Assembly: GCA_900642245.1 (NCBI GenBank)
Contig: CAAAJI010000071.1
Coordinates: forward strand, 135,736-199,735
Source: Fragilaria radians
Taxonomy: Eukaryota > Bacillariophyta > Fragilariophyceae > Fragilariales > Fragilariaceae
Length of the DNA: 64,000 nucleotides
Direction: 5' to 3'
The translations under genes were made by a program, and so were the position numbers. The notes under the pieces were generated by a model. The model was not told where the DNA came from and did not search any database. It was given only the letters and a program-made list of their open reading frames with translations. This document shows, piece after piece, positions 10,550 to 21,304 of this stretch; position 1 is the first letter of the stretch, and every line of letters begins with the position of its first letter.

Positions 10550-12265
10550 TTACTGCTTGCTTTTCTTGCACATCATTCTTAAATTAATAAGGCTGGCTTT
10601 CATTGCTGTTTCCATGGTTCTCTTTTGTCTTGCCTTGGCACTCTCAGCATCTTGCCCGACAAGTCGAAGCTGTTCTTCTAGGTCTCTCTTTCGAGTATTC
10701 AACCGTTTTATTTCCAGATTCTGTGCTTCACGTTGCTCTGCCATTTCCTTTTGGAATCGTAAAGTCGATTCATCTAATTCTTGCAGGTATAGTCGGGCTT
10801 GCTCTTCATTTTGTTTTACTTTATTGACGATAGTTGTGTGCCGTGTAAGACATTCTTCATAAGCCATTCTTACCGCATCGCTCACAGATTTCGTTTTATT
10901 CACGACAAAGTCATGTGACAATTCTTCCCATTGATCTTTATCTAAATTGATCTCTACGGGCGGGAACGGCAATGATGACGGTGCTGTCTTGCTAGAGTAC
11001 CCAGTGGCGGTCATTAAAATTTTGTCCTTGTAGTCCAACAATTCGGATTCATCGAATAGGGACGTAAGGGAAGCCCAACCCATGTCATTTTTTTCTTTGA
11101 AATGTAAGAACTTTTGAATAAAAGGACCGTACAAAGTCAGACTTTCTGTGTTCAGGCATGGATTGGAGCGATCTCCTTGCTTGTATGGAGGTGCGTTGAC
11201 AAGCTTTGACTCCGCCTGGGATTCTGAGTGAATTATTACGTTCCTTTTAACTCTAGAATGCGCTTTCTCATGTACGCTGTCAGTATTTTGTGATACTTTT
11301 TTCTTAAAGAAATGAGACTTATGGAGAAGAGCTGGGTGCATAGTTACTTGATCTGGGCGCATAAATACTTGCTCGGGTTGCAAAATTGTATTGACATCTG
11401 GCTGCAGAGTCGTGAGACTCGGTGTTGCCCTTTCGATAGACAGGGAAGCCTGTTCAGATTGAGCATCTAGGACATCTTTTTTTCTTGTTTCTTTGGATTC
11501 CAGAGGAGATAATTTACTTTCCTGCAATGATTGACTCGTCAAATCGTCTTGACTTCCTTGAGTTTCCTTTTGTGATTCATGAGAAGAAACACTCTGCGAG
11601 GCAAGGTCATCCTTCTTGGACGGTTCACTGTTTGTTTCAGAGAAAGATTTATTTTCATCATGAAGATTGTTGTCCTCTTCTTTCTTAGAATCTTGATCAT
11701 CCTCATCTTCCGATTGTAAATCTATGATTTCATCCTTAGCATCTCTTTTTCGCATTGCAGGGGGCCTCCAAGGAGAATTCAGAGAATCTAGTATGCTCCT
11801 AATATTAGTAGGTATGCTGTTAGTGTTTGGTTGTGTAATTGGGTTATGAGAGGAATGCTGCAAACTGGCAGCCCAAATGTTGCCACACGGATCATGAAAA
11901 TATCCGATAAATACATTCCCAACATTCGGTTCTATAGGGAAAGGCGGAATCGGTATCTGTCGAGACGGCATAGCGGGATTCAAATTAGGATTTGCTGCTA
12001 CCAGAGGCGCCCCCAACCAAGAGTGAGGATTGACAGAATTAGCTGCAGCTGCAGCAACAGCAGCAGCAGCAGCAGCACTTGAAAAACTGTTCATGTACGC
12101 GGCAGCTGGGTTGGGTACGTTGTTATGTGGATGTGGACGCAACATTCCCGAGCCTAAAAAGAATCCCGAATTTGCATTCTGAGCTTCAGCGGCTACCAAA
12201 TTCAATGCGTCTTCCGTAATTGGACGTGAGCCAACACCGTTTCCCACCGGTGGATTATTTGACAT
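10550..12265 (-). CDS. Unknown protein with polyalanine tract, acidic linker and C-terminal coiled coil
   Basis: Single exon, 571 residues, ATG at 12265. The N-terminal third is rich in Asn, Pro and Ala and contains a near-pure Ala run (residues about 63-76) encoded by a GCA/GCT repeat. Residues about 180-290 are acidic and Ser/Gln/Lys-rich (DAKDEIIDLQSEDEDDQ) and probably disordered. About residues 380-470 form a more ordered, helix-rich block (MGWASLTSLFDESELLDYKD), and from about 470 to 560 there is a strong coiled coil (EEQARLYLQELDESTLRFQK). The C-terminus is basic (CKKSKQ). The layout resembles nuclear scaffold or transcription cofactors, but I recognise no family and assign no function. 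It is compositionally ordinary for the region. Confidence 0.75.
   Translation of the reverse strand: MSNNPPVGNGVGSRPITEDALNLVAAEAQNANSGFFLGSGMLRPHPHNNVPNPAAAYMNSFSSAAAAAAVAAAAANSVNPHSWLGAPLVAANPNLNPAMPSRQIPIPPFPIEPNVGNVFIGYFHDPCGNIWAASLQHSSHNPITQPNTNSIPTNIRSILDSLNSPWRPPAMRKRDAKDEIIDLQSEDEDDQDSKKEEDNNLHDENKSFSETNSEPSKKDDLASQSVSSHESQKETQGSQDDLTSQSLQESKLSPLESKETRKKDVLDAQSEQASLSIERATPSLTTLQPDVNTILQPEQVFMRPDQVTMHPALLHKSHFFKKKVSQNTDSVHEKAHSRVKRNVIIHSESQAESKLVNAPPYKQGDRSNPCLNTESLTLYGPFIQKFLHFKEKNDMGWASLTSLFDESELLDYKDKILMTATGYSSKTAPSSLPFPPVEINLDKDQWEELSHDFVVNKTKSVSDAVRMAYEECLTRHTTIVNKVKQNEEQARLYLQELDESTLRFQKEMAEQREAQNLEIKRLNTRKRDLEEQLRLVGQDAESAKARQKRTMETAMKASLINLRMMCKKSKQ
12026..12085. repeat. GCA/GCT trinucleotide tract coding for polyalanine
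   Basis: A GCAGCAGCA-like run on the plus strand inside the coiled-coil gene; on the coding strand it reads as Ala codons (GCT/GCA mix). It is a candidate length polymorphism. Confidence 0.8.
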
Positions 12266-12599
12266 GAGGATACTATTTATGCCTCGTCAGCACTCAGTTA
12301 AAAGTCTTCACATGTAGGGATAGGTGTTTCGAATTTCAGTCCCAACAAAAAAATCATTAGACATGGGTAGTCAAGTCCACATATACCTCCTTATTCTGCA
12401 CCTTGCAGTCAGACTCATGAAGTAGTACCCACCTTGCACATTCACTGGTACATGATTCCATTATGCTACTGTGCTCTTCATGGGTTTGCATGCAGTTACC
12501 ATATTGTAGCCAGCAGTGATTGTTGTAAACTGATTGCTGCCTTGTATTTCTGGGCTCATCACATTTGAGATTTCCCTTGGGATGGGAAGCCATTAATCA

Positions 12600-14050
12600 G
12601 TTCACTTGAGGGAAAACATATGTGTCACTTTATTGACATTCATAATGTTGCCTACTACAATCACTTCATGATGCTGGCTCATTATGCTACCTGGTGTGTC
12701 AAGGATGTCCATCATAAACTGTGGTGATGTGTGATACACGGTCTCGCCGGGTGCTGCCATTCATCTTTGTAACTGTGAACATGTTTGCCTTGTCACTATC
12801 ATAGATTACTACATTTCCATGTTTGTGCACTCTTGCCATGGATAGAATGTTGGTTATTCCATTTGGGCGGTACCATTATGGCGCCATATCTCTCAAGGTC
12901 ATCAATTAGATTGGCTAGCAATTTGGCGGAACTGGAATCCTGATGAATCTGGTAGAGTAGTTATCAGCAGTACCTCCTCTGAATTAGCAGGCTGACTTAT
13001 GCTTGTACTTGGTCCTTGTGTGTCCAAGGTTTTTGTAGTATTCACGCTATGTTGAGCTCATTTGTTGGCATTATGCCATTCTTGTCCACATCAATGGCAA
13101 GTTACCTTTTGCTTGCTGGTCTTCATCCTGAATTCATTATCATCTAAACCTGCTTCATTTGGCTTCATGTTTAGCATTGAAAATGATACTCCATCACTGC
13201 ACGGTCCGATTATTTGAATGTTGTTCTGTGATTAGATGCTAAGCTGCTGATAATGTCTTGGTGTATCCATAACAACCTCATGGGAAGTCATTTTGCAGCT
13301 TGTCAATGAGCTGCCCAATTCGGCTCCTATTTGCCTTCAGCACAAACGCCACAGCTATTCATTGTTCCTTAGCCTGAGCCTTCTCTACATCTTCGAGATT
13401 GATCATTTCATTGCCTAGCATGGCTTCCATTGAGCCAGCAGTTCCATAGGTAGCTTCAATATGATTCAACATGGCAATCAGGTTTTTCAACTGTTCATAG
13501 TACGCCTGAGTAGTCATATGTCTCAACTGGACAAAAGTGTAGAGGCGTCTCTTTGTATCAAATAAGGCATGACTGAGTGTTTTTACTCTGATTTTTCTAC
13601 GTAGTATCATTAATGTTCTTGGAAAGTTCAATAGCATCTCCTGTTACTGAGATCAAAACAAAGTTGTTGGTGCATTGACCCCAAATGAGGGAGTATGCAG
13701 TCTTGATATCCTCTCAAAGTAGTGTTTTGTGTATGACGTAGTTGTCAACCATTTTTTCTCATATGCGAAGGTCGGTTCTTGACTCGTTTACTGGTGGGTC
13801 CTCTGGACTGTCAGCACCACTGGTTCTATGCCTTTAAGTTCCAATCGGATATCCATCCAGACTTTAAAAGTTTACCGATTATTTTTGGCTATTTTTTTAT
13901 TGGTCCGTGTGTATTGGTCTGCATGGCTCGAGTCGATGCAGTCATAGAGATGGCCCTTCAGGTCGTTGCACCTGCCTTCAAACTTAGCCTGCCTGGGTAT
14001 GCCAGGGCTAATCCCTCCGCATTGGAAACATTTTCCGTGTTGTAACGTGC
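12600..14050 (-). mobile_element. Decayed Ty1/copia retrotransposon, gag and start of pol
   Basis: Reading the minus strand from about 14050, broken frames line up with a copia gag of the type found in diatoms. There is a KFEGRCNDLKGHLYDC start; then the phrases EKMVDNYV, AYSLIWGQCT and YYEQLKNLIAMLNHIEATYG (the longest surviving frame, 13637-13359); then IAVAFVLKANRSRIGQLI; and a zinc knuckle (VTCH-stop-CGQEWHNANK). Pol begins with GITNILSMARVHKHGNVV and VIYDSDKANMFTV near 12870-12780, the protease-to-integrase junction region. There are many stops and frame changes, and no integrase, reverse transcriptase or LTRs are seen. It is a dead fragment. Confidence 0.75.
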
Positions 14051-14585
14051 TATCACTTCCCTTATCAGCGGATTTTGACCTGGTATTGGAGGATGTATAC
14101 TTCTCATAAAAATATCATTGAGAAACATCATGTTTGAATTTTCTCAAATTTTCTTGAGGACAGTATGACATAGTCCAAAATTAAGGTAGTGAACCGCGAA
14201 TGGAAAGCATTCTAAATCTTAGCGAGAAAAAAGCTGATTAGATACACAAAATAAATGTGATCTCAACAATTTGACTCTTGCCGTTACCTACCTCGGAATA
14301 CGATTAAGGAAAAGAGTATTGTGAATCACTACCATGGACTTGATAGATTACAAATTGTACATTGTTTCCTCTCAGCACAAAGCTTAGCATCATAATGACA
14401 CCTGAATTAAGATACACTGACGGCTGCTAATCATTTAAGGTTTAACGAAAATTTGAAATTCGGACTAGGCTAAAATGTTCTACTCAATTTGCGTTAAAAC
14501 CTTTCGGTAACTTCAAGTTCATTATGGGGACTCAATATTCAGTGCTAGTAATACCGTCAACTCGAAAGATTTTCTTGGAGAAAAA
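14051..14585. other. Intergenic region upstream of the response regulator
   Basis: AT-rich, no open frame of note. It should contain the promoter of the plus-strand response regulator; no defined site recognised. Confidence 0.45.
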
Positions 14586-15584
14586 ATGAGCTTTACTCTC
14601 AATGTTGTTCGAATCCTTGCGCTTGTTTTTGTACGTACAGCTGCGTTTTGTCCTGGATCAAGGCTGAAAGCATTGACCATCCTTCCAATTAATACTCTGC
14701 GACAAATCAAGGGATGTTTCTTGAGTGATGAATCCAAGAATGCAGAGATTGATACAGAATTTGAAAAAGTAAAGGACTCACAGTTCCTCAATCGCAATAC
14801 AAAATGGGTAATCCTAGTAGACGACGAAGAATCGATACGAATGTCTGTAGGGGACTACCTTTATGACTATGGATATCGTGTTACAGCATGTGCAGATGCA
14901 GATGCGTTTATTCAAGCGGTAACGACAACAACAACGAATACCAATACTCCTCCATCATCAAACGGCCAATATGTCTCACAGCCAATAAAGCCAAAACGGC
15001 AACAACAACAAATACTGCAATTACCAGAAATACCTGATGTTATTATCAGTGATATTCGTATGCCAGGAAAAAAGACAATGGATGGTTTGGAACTTGTACG
15101 GTACATTCGAAACGATAAGAGACTTTCCAAGGTTCCCATCGTCCTCCTGACAGCCAAGGCCTTTACGTCGGATCGCATCGAGGGATACAATGCGGGTGCA
15201 GATGCCTACTTAACCAAGCCATTTGATCCGCTAGAATTATTGGCAATCGTCGACAATCTCATTAGCCGAAAGAAGCAAATGGCTGGAAGTAATGGCAAGC
15301 TACTTGAGATTCAAGACGAAATGGCCAACATAAAAGAAATCCTTCAAGTTCGAGCTGCGAATCTAGTCGAGGAGACAGATGTATACCTCACGCTGAGTGA
15401 AAGAGAAGTCTTCGAACAAGTTAGTGAAGGGAGGACCAATAGTGAAATAGCGGAAAGTAGAGGAGTGTCACCAGAACGGATTGGGAGTATTGTGCAGCAA
15501 TTGTTGACTAAAACGGATACGAGATCACGAACTGAATTGGTACGCTGGGGGATCAGAACGGGTTATATTTCACGACGCTTTTGA
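14586..15584 (+). CDS. Plastid-targeted response regulator, REC + LuxR-type HTH (Ycf29/TctD-like)
   Basis: Single exon, 332 residues. Residues 1-20 form a signal peptide (VVRILALVFVRTAA) ending at A-A-F (19-21), the ASAF-type cleavage motif of diatom plastid precursors; a basic, acid-free transit stretch follows. The receiver domain (about 73-228) has the acidic pair D79/D80, the phospho-acceptor D156 (IISDIRMPG), T189 and K211 (LTKPFD), so all catalytic positions are present. Unusually, about 35 residues rich in Thr, Asn and Gln are inserted between alpha-2 and beta-3 (113-147). The C-terminus (about 266-332) is a LuxR/NarL-type helix-turn-helix ending TDTRSRTELVRWG, like Ycf29, the regulator encoded in red-algal plastid genomes. 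It is therefore probably a nuclear-encoded transcription regulator acting on plastid genes, derived from the endosymbiont. The partner kinase is not in the window. The Ycf29 link is inferred. Confidence 0.88.
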   Translation: MSFTLNVVRILALVFVRTAAFCPGSRLKALTILPINTLRQIKGCFLSDESKNAEIDTEFEKVKDSQFLNRNTKWVILVDDEESIRMSVGDYLYDYGYRVTACADADAFIQAVTTTTTNTNTPPSSNGQYVSQPIKPKRQQQQILQLPEIPDVIISDIRMPGKKTMDGLELVRYIRNDKRLSKVPIVLLTAKAFTSDRIEGYNAGADAYLTKPFDPLELLAIVDNLISRKKQMAGSNGKLLEIQDEMANIKEILQVRAANLVEETDVYLTLSEREVFEQVSEGRTNSEIAESRGVSPERIGSIVQQLLTKTDTRSRTELVRWGIRTGYISRRF

Positions 15585-15711
15585 TAAGTGGTACTTCGAA
15601 CCATGATAAACATCTGGTGCTTCACACTCTAACGAAACGTAGATAATCTTCGCGTGGTGGGAAAGCTTTTTCACTAAGGATGATATATATATATTGCAGT
15701 ACAATCAAAAG

Positions 15712-16974
15712 TTAACCAAAAATCCGTAAGTACAAGTCTTTCAAAAAGCCTTGTAGATCATTTTCAGTCTCTTCTTCGTACTCGGCTCCATCTTTATACC
15801 CTCGTTCAAAATCCTCGATAGTCCAACCATTTACTGCAAGTGCCTTGGCATGCTGTTCATCGCCAATATGATGTATGACTCTATATTTTTCAAGTTCTTC
15901 CTTGCGTTCCTTCAAATATTTAGGGTGTGCTAACATATTTTGTAGGATAGCAGTATATCGATGATGATTTTGCTCGTTACGACGGTTGGTCCATTCGGCA
16001 GGATCTTCGATTTCGCGTAAGGTAGTTTGTAGTAATTTTCTTTGACCTTTCAACTTGCGTATAATGTCCCAACTTATGGCAGCCTTCAATGCACGCCGGA
16101 GTTGCTTCTCACGACGTAACAAGGCTGTCAACTCGTTACGTTCCCAACATAGAGTTCGACCTGGTTTCGATGCGACGATACTGCAGCAAGAGACAACGTT
16201 ACCAGGTAATAATAAGCCTGCATGTAATCCTACCTCTGAAATGAAATTCCCATTCTCTATTTTGTACGTCAACTTTCCATCGCGGTAAACAGTAAACTCT
16301 CCATCGATGACGAGTCGTACATATGCATTATGCTTTCCCTGTTCCACGAGTAAGTCACCTTCCTTGAAGGTTTCTATCTTACCAATACGTACCAAGCGAG
16401 CGAAATCAGGTGGATCAAGGATGTAAAAATGTGCATCTCTAACTTTAATCATTTCTTCAGAGAGCTGCTCTGCCAAGTATCGATCAAGGAAAACCTTTCC
16501 GATTCGGTATACATTAATCGCAATAAATAGAACATTCCATTTAAATGGAAGCCATAATACTCTGCCATGAGGATGAAAGTAAGTAAAACACAGCATAACT
16601 GCCGATCCTGCCACGGCAATGACACGCAATTGGAGGAATTCATCGACAGCATATGAGAATGCCACCAAAATGAACGATGAATGACCACAAATTTCCGATA
16701 AAGTTACGGTATAATATTGTGGAGATATCCACCTAGGGACTGGGATTGTCCTTGGAGTTAGCATGATTTCCCGAAGAAAATTTGGACTTTGATGTTCAAG
16801 AGGGGAATTCGTGGATGACATTTGGCGTTTGATTGGAAACATAAGATTTGTGACGATTTTCCTATCGCATTGTTGTACATTAGGTTTCATTGGCCTCGAG
16901 TGCATCATGGAGAATCTAATTATGCTCCTCATCGTTGAAGGCCTGTTAAGCATCGTTAATCTCGTCATCAGCAT
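15712..16974 (-). CDS. Popeye-like membrane protein with cyclic-nucleotide-binding fold
   Basis: Single exon, 420 residues from the ATG at 16974 (an in-frame stop lies just upstream). An Arg/Met-rich head of about 85 residues precedes two or three hydrophobic segments (about 95-160: HSSFILVAFSYAVDEFLQL, VIAVAGSAVMLCFTYF, WNVLFIAINVYRIGKVFL). A cNMP-binding-like beta-barrel follows (about 185-290: KIETFKEGDLLVEQGKHNAY, VRLVIDGEFTVYRDGKLTY, GNFISEVGLHAG), as in the Popeye (POPDC) family, where it senses cAMP. The normal CNBD phosphate-binding Arg signature is not evident, as in Popeye proteins. The C-terminal ~120 residues are charged and helical, with no recognised domain. Head could be an organelle presequence, uncertain. 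Tail to tail with the response regulator, 127 bp apart. Confidence 0.7.
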   Translation of the reverse strand: MLMTRLTMLNRPSTMRSIIRFSMMHSRPMKPNVQQCDRKIVTNLMFPIKRQMSSTNSPLEHQSPNFLREIMLTPRTIPVPRWISPQYYTVTLSEICGHSSFILVAFSYAVDEFLQLRVIAVAGSAVMLCFTYFHPHGRVLWLPFKWNVLFIAINVYRIGKVFLDRYLAEQLSEEMIKVRDAHFYILDPPDFARLVRIGKIETFKEGDLLVEQGKHNAYVRLVIDGEFTVYRDGKLTYKIENGNFISEVGLHAGLLLPGNVVSCCSIVASKPGRTLCWERNELTALLRREKQLRRALKAAISWDIIRKLKGQRKLLQTTLREIEDPAEWTNRRNEQNHHRYTAILQNMLAHPKYLKERKEELEKYRVIHHIGDEQHAKALAVNGWTIEDFERGYKDGAEYEEETENDLQGFLKDLYLRIFG

Positions 16975-19548
16975 CGTCAATCGACATCGAAGAATTACAA
17001 ATGGTTTTCATGTATGTCTCAAGACATTAGTAGTAGTAGTCTAGTCGTTCAGCCCATGCAACCGATTGGTCTGCGCAGCTGAAAAGTGGACGTCTTACTC
17101 AAAACGGTCGGAGTCGACATCAGGCGGTGGGACTGAGGGCGTAAATTCGGTTACTGTACTGGGGCAATTCTACTATGCTCATTTCATTATTTGGCTTAAA
17201 TAGTCATGAATGTGCCAGTGAGTGGACACACTATATTGTGCTATTAAGAGCTCCTGTCAGGAGTCAAAGGTACGCTCTCTAACAGGATGTTAGATTAAAA
17301 TATGAATTTGGGAGAGGTGAATCCGAGAGATGTTCATTCACATGAAAAAATAGCAGCATTATAACTCATCTAGTTTTATCCACCATTCACTTTAGAAAGC
17401 AATAATTTAGCTCAATACTTTCTCTAAGAATATTAAAAAAACATTTAGTTCCTTGTACCATATTTCGAAGCACACTAAAAAAGATCTAGTTGTAGGAGTA
17501 AGCGGAAAGCAGAAAGAAGTTAGAATTCAAGACTTGACATGCCTTTGTTCTGGGATGCAATCATTCACGTTAACAAGAAGGGGATAAAAAGACTAAGTTT
17601 GACCAAGACGTAATCATGTGATATTTTCTAGTAGGACGAAGACTTAGGCCATGTGCCAAGGAGATGTCTGATGGTGCTTATGAAAAACAACCAACTAATT
17701 GATGCAATCGTAAATGTTGGGATGATGTGTTGTCTCAATATTGGCCACGATCCTTTGCTTACAAGCAGGAAAAGAAGGACACTGAGACAGAAATAGCAAA
17801 AGCATTACAAAATATTGAGAATTATAATGTTGAAAGAGAATCTTATCCTACACCTAGAATAAGACCTCAAGTTGCTATCAATGAAAACCACTAGAAAATT
17901 ACTAATATGAGTAAATCAATTCTTGATTATGATTCCCACTTCATCCTGTTTCCTAGACTCTTTCCGGAAGGTCAAAATAGTATCCAGAGAGCATCGGCAG
18001 ATTTTTACTCATATTGTCATACTGCCCTTACTCCTACTTACAATTACGTCATAACAACCGCTACCGGAATCATCCATTAAAGGTCGAGCACAGAGCCCGG
18101 ACGAATCGTCCAAGACGCAGATTCGTAAATATTCAGTGGTCAAGATATCTGGATAGTCAATACTGATTCCACCGTACACAAAACACAGCATAGAGTTGAT
18201 GAACTGAGAAATGGACGTCGTTACATTCAACACGGGAAAGGGGGATAGGCGAGTCTAACCTGTAGATTCCACCACTATTCTTTTTGGGTGAACGATAGTA
18301 ACACTCAATTTGAGTAACAACCACAGTGGGTGTATCCTAACGTGGCACTTACAAGAAATTAAAGAAAAGTTAGCAAAGTGTGGCAAGACAAGGACAAAAG
18401 TTGAGGAGCCTTAAAATCAAATAAAGATGGAGCAGGGAAACACTTGATTAGCTTTTGTTCTAATTATTAAAAAAACAGTGACATTGATGTTGTTCTGGAT
18501 TTGTATATGCAGATGTCCTCACAAAGACCGAGGACCGATTCCTTGAGAGGAATTCGCAAGGAGTTTGTTAAATGCCATGACCTATTCCTTAAATTATGGC
18601 TTTACTGCAAACAAGACAGGGATTAAGTTATCATAATGAGAGTGATTTATGGTGAATGACAATTGAGCTATAGAAGTATCGCCTTAAGCGTTGTTCCTCT
18701 ACCCGGAATCAGGTATAGCCAAAATCGTGAGTAACGTTTTATGTGAGGAGGACTAAAAGCCTTTTAACAACTTTGTATGAGACTACGCTAAGTCAACATG
18801 GAATTTAAGCATGGGAAAACGTGTGACCCATAAGTAAGTTTGTGAGAAGGTCAAACCCTTTCTTATTACTACATGCAGCAAATAATAGGTTGGCGCATAA
18901 TTTTAAGGACAAGTGACATGTCAAAGTATATGTAGGCAAGACTTATTTGGAATTCACGATAGCTAAGTGATTTCATTAGCTATATTCATAAGGCAATGCG
19001 ATGTATTTGTGCTAGCTACCTCAGTGGACAAATCTAGATGATACCTCTTATATTTTTGCTTCTACTTGTGGATAATAAAGTTCAATCTTTTATTTACTCC
19101 CATTCCATTTCTCTATAATTAACTTAAAATCAGAAATACTTGACTATAGGCTACATTCAGGATACATATGACTTAAGATCTTGTAAAGTGATCTTGTGGT
19201 ACACTCCAAATTCAAATGTGCATTGGATGCAACAGGTAATGAATAAATAGCGATGTCTGCTTTAATCTGAGACAGGCCATTCCACCTGGTGTAAACAGAA
19301 TAGTATTGCACAATTTAGAACCTCCATGGACAAAGAGTTAGTTTTAATCATTTCGAGCTGATAAGAATGACATATTCTAAATAACTGTTATTACTGTATT
19401 GATTCAAGTTTTGTAAGTATGATGAAAGGGGATTTTTAAGTCTCTTGACGTGCATCGAATTCACACTTATTCCGTTTACACGATTTACCATTGATTGATA
19501 AGGAATATGAAAAATTTAACTTCTTTGAATAGAAGATCTGATTGAAAA
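16975..19548. other. Gene-poor stretch; one possible decayed coding remnant
   Basis: About 2.6 kb without an intact gene. On the plus strand a frame from about 17706 to 17894, then onward past stops to about 18080, reads like protein (LSQYWPRSFAYKQEKKDTET; ILFPRLFPEGQNSIQRASAD) but has internal stops and no family I know. The rest shows nothing. Confidence 0.4.
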
Positions 19549-21304
19549 TCAGATACCCTTACTTAGCATACGAACCAGAACGTTCTTAAAATCTGAGAGC
19601 CACAAGGAGTTGTTATTTCTATACTGGCCTGTTTTTGTCAATGTATCTGCAAGGGGACAGCGATTAGGCGAATTGAACTTACACCTCGTAAAGAAGCCTT
19701 GTCCATGAAGGTCGCGCACGAGGGCTACATCTACATTAAGCATAAACATTTGTTTAGGCGGAGATCCATCATTACGGTTCCATTGAACCAATCCATTGGC
19801 TAACTGAACTTGGTTCCAGTTTGGGGCATTATCTGCTAGATTAGGAGACCCAGTTAACAATCTGTAGTACTCGTTATCTTACCAACACCAAAGACAGAGA
19901 TTTTTGCAATGTGAGGATTCACCAAGCAATAGGAGATTCAATCAATTTGATAATTTTGTACTTACTCAATGTGAATGGGTCGGTTACCCAGCCATTGCGA
20001 CCCTCGTATCCACTATTTTCAGGGAGAGCTTTCCCTAGTGTATGTGCCCCCATTAGTGCAACAGTTTCATCCGTACTGAATCCAAAGTGACTGTTCATGA
20101 AATTAATTAGTTCATGAGTAGTCAATACAGTTGTTGGATAATCTGAAAGCTTGTCTGGTCCATTTGTTGCACAATTTCGAGACGCTGACTGAAGACAAGT
20201 TCCAACAGTTTCACAATTTTTCCGACCAGGAACAAAAGCGTTGGAGAAGACCAATTGGGTTTGAGAGACATCTGCAGCAACCAAGGCTGCCAATGCCCAG
20301 ATATCAGCTCTGGAAAATCCAAGCGCTTGATTTTCAAGTTCCGCAACGATGGGAGCAAGAGTTTCAACGGAAGGAAGGAGTCCTTTGTTTTCTTGGTGAC
20401 TTACGAGATTCAAGCATCCATCACACCCTCCTGCTGAACCGTTGGGCACGCAGTCATGAAAGGCCAAGCGAATAAAATTTGCCGCGATAGGTGGATTACG
20501 AAATATTGCGTCCCGAATTCTCAATTTCGCTCTCTCTATAAGACCCAAGAGACTTCCAGAAAGCGTGACAGGCTTCTTGGTTGGCATTCTCGTTACCTGT
20601 TGAGTTGGACGGTTAGTAGGTGTGGGACGAAGGGATGGTCTGGGAGATGGACGAGGAGACGGACGTGGGGTAGGAGTAAAAATAGGCTTCGAAGTTGGGC
20701 GGGGGCTAGGTTTTAGAGTAGGTTTCGGAGAGGGGCGTGGAGTAGGTTTTGGAGTTGGTTTCGGAGAAGGGCGGGGGCTAGGCCTTGGAGTAGGTTTCGG
20801 AGAAGGGCGAGGGCTAGGCTTTGGAGTAGGTTTCGGAGAAGGTAGGGGGCTAGGCTTTGGCGTAGACCTTGGAGTAGGTTTCGGAGTAGGGCGGGGTGTT
20901 GGCCTAGGGGTAGGCTTTGGGGTAGGCCTTGGCGTCGGACGTCTCGTTGGACTTGTACCTGCTCGAATTAAATCAAATACTTGTGTTTCATTCAGTGCAT
21001 CTGTAGTTTGGAAGGAAGAGATTGATTCGAAGGAAGTCTCATTGATATCCGTAGGTAAATCAAGCACCTCTTGGCTGGCATTACCAGAACCAGAGTCCCC
21101 TTGGATGTTAGTCAAAATACTGGTTGGGGAGGATCCGAAATGTAAGTGAGTTGTTGAATTTTCTATTGTTTCAGGAGTTTGATTAGCGTCAGGATTTGAG
21201 ATGTTGGATTCATGTGATGAAACGACAAAGGTTTCGTTTATGTCAATAAATTCTAACTGGGAGTAAGACCGATGAGCAAGCAAGAGAACAAGATAAGGCT
21301 TCAT
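19549..21304 (-). CDS. Secreted haem peroxidase (plant/fungal superfamily) on a Pro-Thr/Ser-rich stalk
   Basis: Two exons, 21304-19966 and 19877-19549, separated by an 88-bp intron (donor GTAAGT, acceptor GTAAG); the join is in frame (A + AT = Asn) and yields TLNNEYYRLLTG, the usual peroxidase helix. Total 555 residues. The N-terminus (MKPYLVLLLAHRSYSQ) is a short, weak signal peptide. Residues about 20-115 are Thr/Asn-rich with several N-glycosylation sequons; about 118-233 are a repeat of PTPRP, PTPKP and PSPRP units, a basic stalk. The peroxidase domain (about 248 to the end) has the distal Arg279 and His283 (RLAFHDC) and the proximal His421 (GAHTLGKA), plus paired Cys in GGCDGCL. It resembles class II or ascorbate-type enzymes. 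It probably acts at the cell surface or frustule, oxidising phenolics, halides or peroxide. The ATG overlaps the stop of the upstream gene. Confidence 0.85.
20600..20955 (-). repeat. Pro-Thr/Ser-Arg/Lys coding repeat (peroxidase stalk)
   Basis: Degenerate tandem repeat of 12-18 bases; on the plus strand GGAGTAGGTTTCGGAGAAGG-like units recur. On the minus coding strand it gives PTPKPTPRPSPKP-type units. Such tracts slip easily, so copy number may vary between alleles. Confidence 0.85.

Noticed and set aside
11485..12082. Plus-strand frames over the coiled-coil gene (11485-11688, 11831-12082)
   Set aside because: They are antisense shadows of an intact 571-codon gene with matching codon use.
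20456..21149. Plus-strand open frames opposite the peroxidase stalk (Gly/Arg/Val-rich)
   Set aside because: They are antisense shadows of the PTPRP repeat. Such frames are Gly/Val-rich by codon complement.
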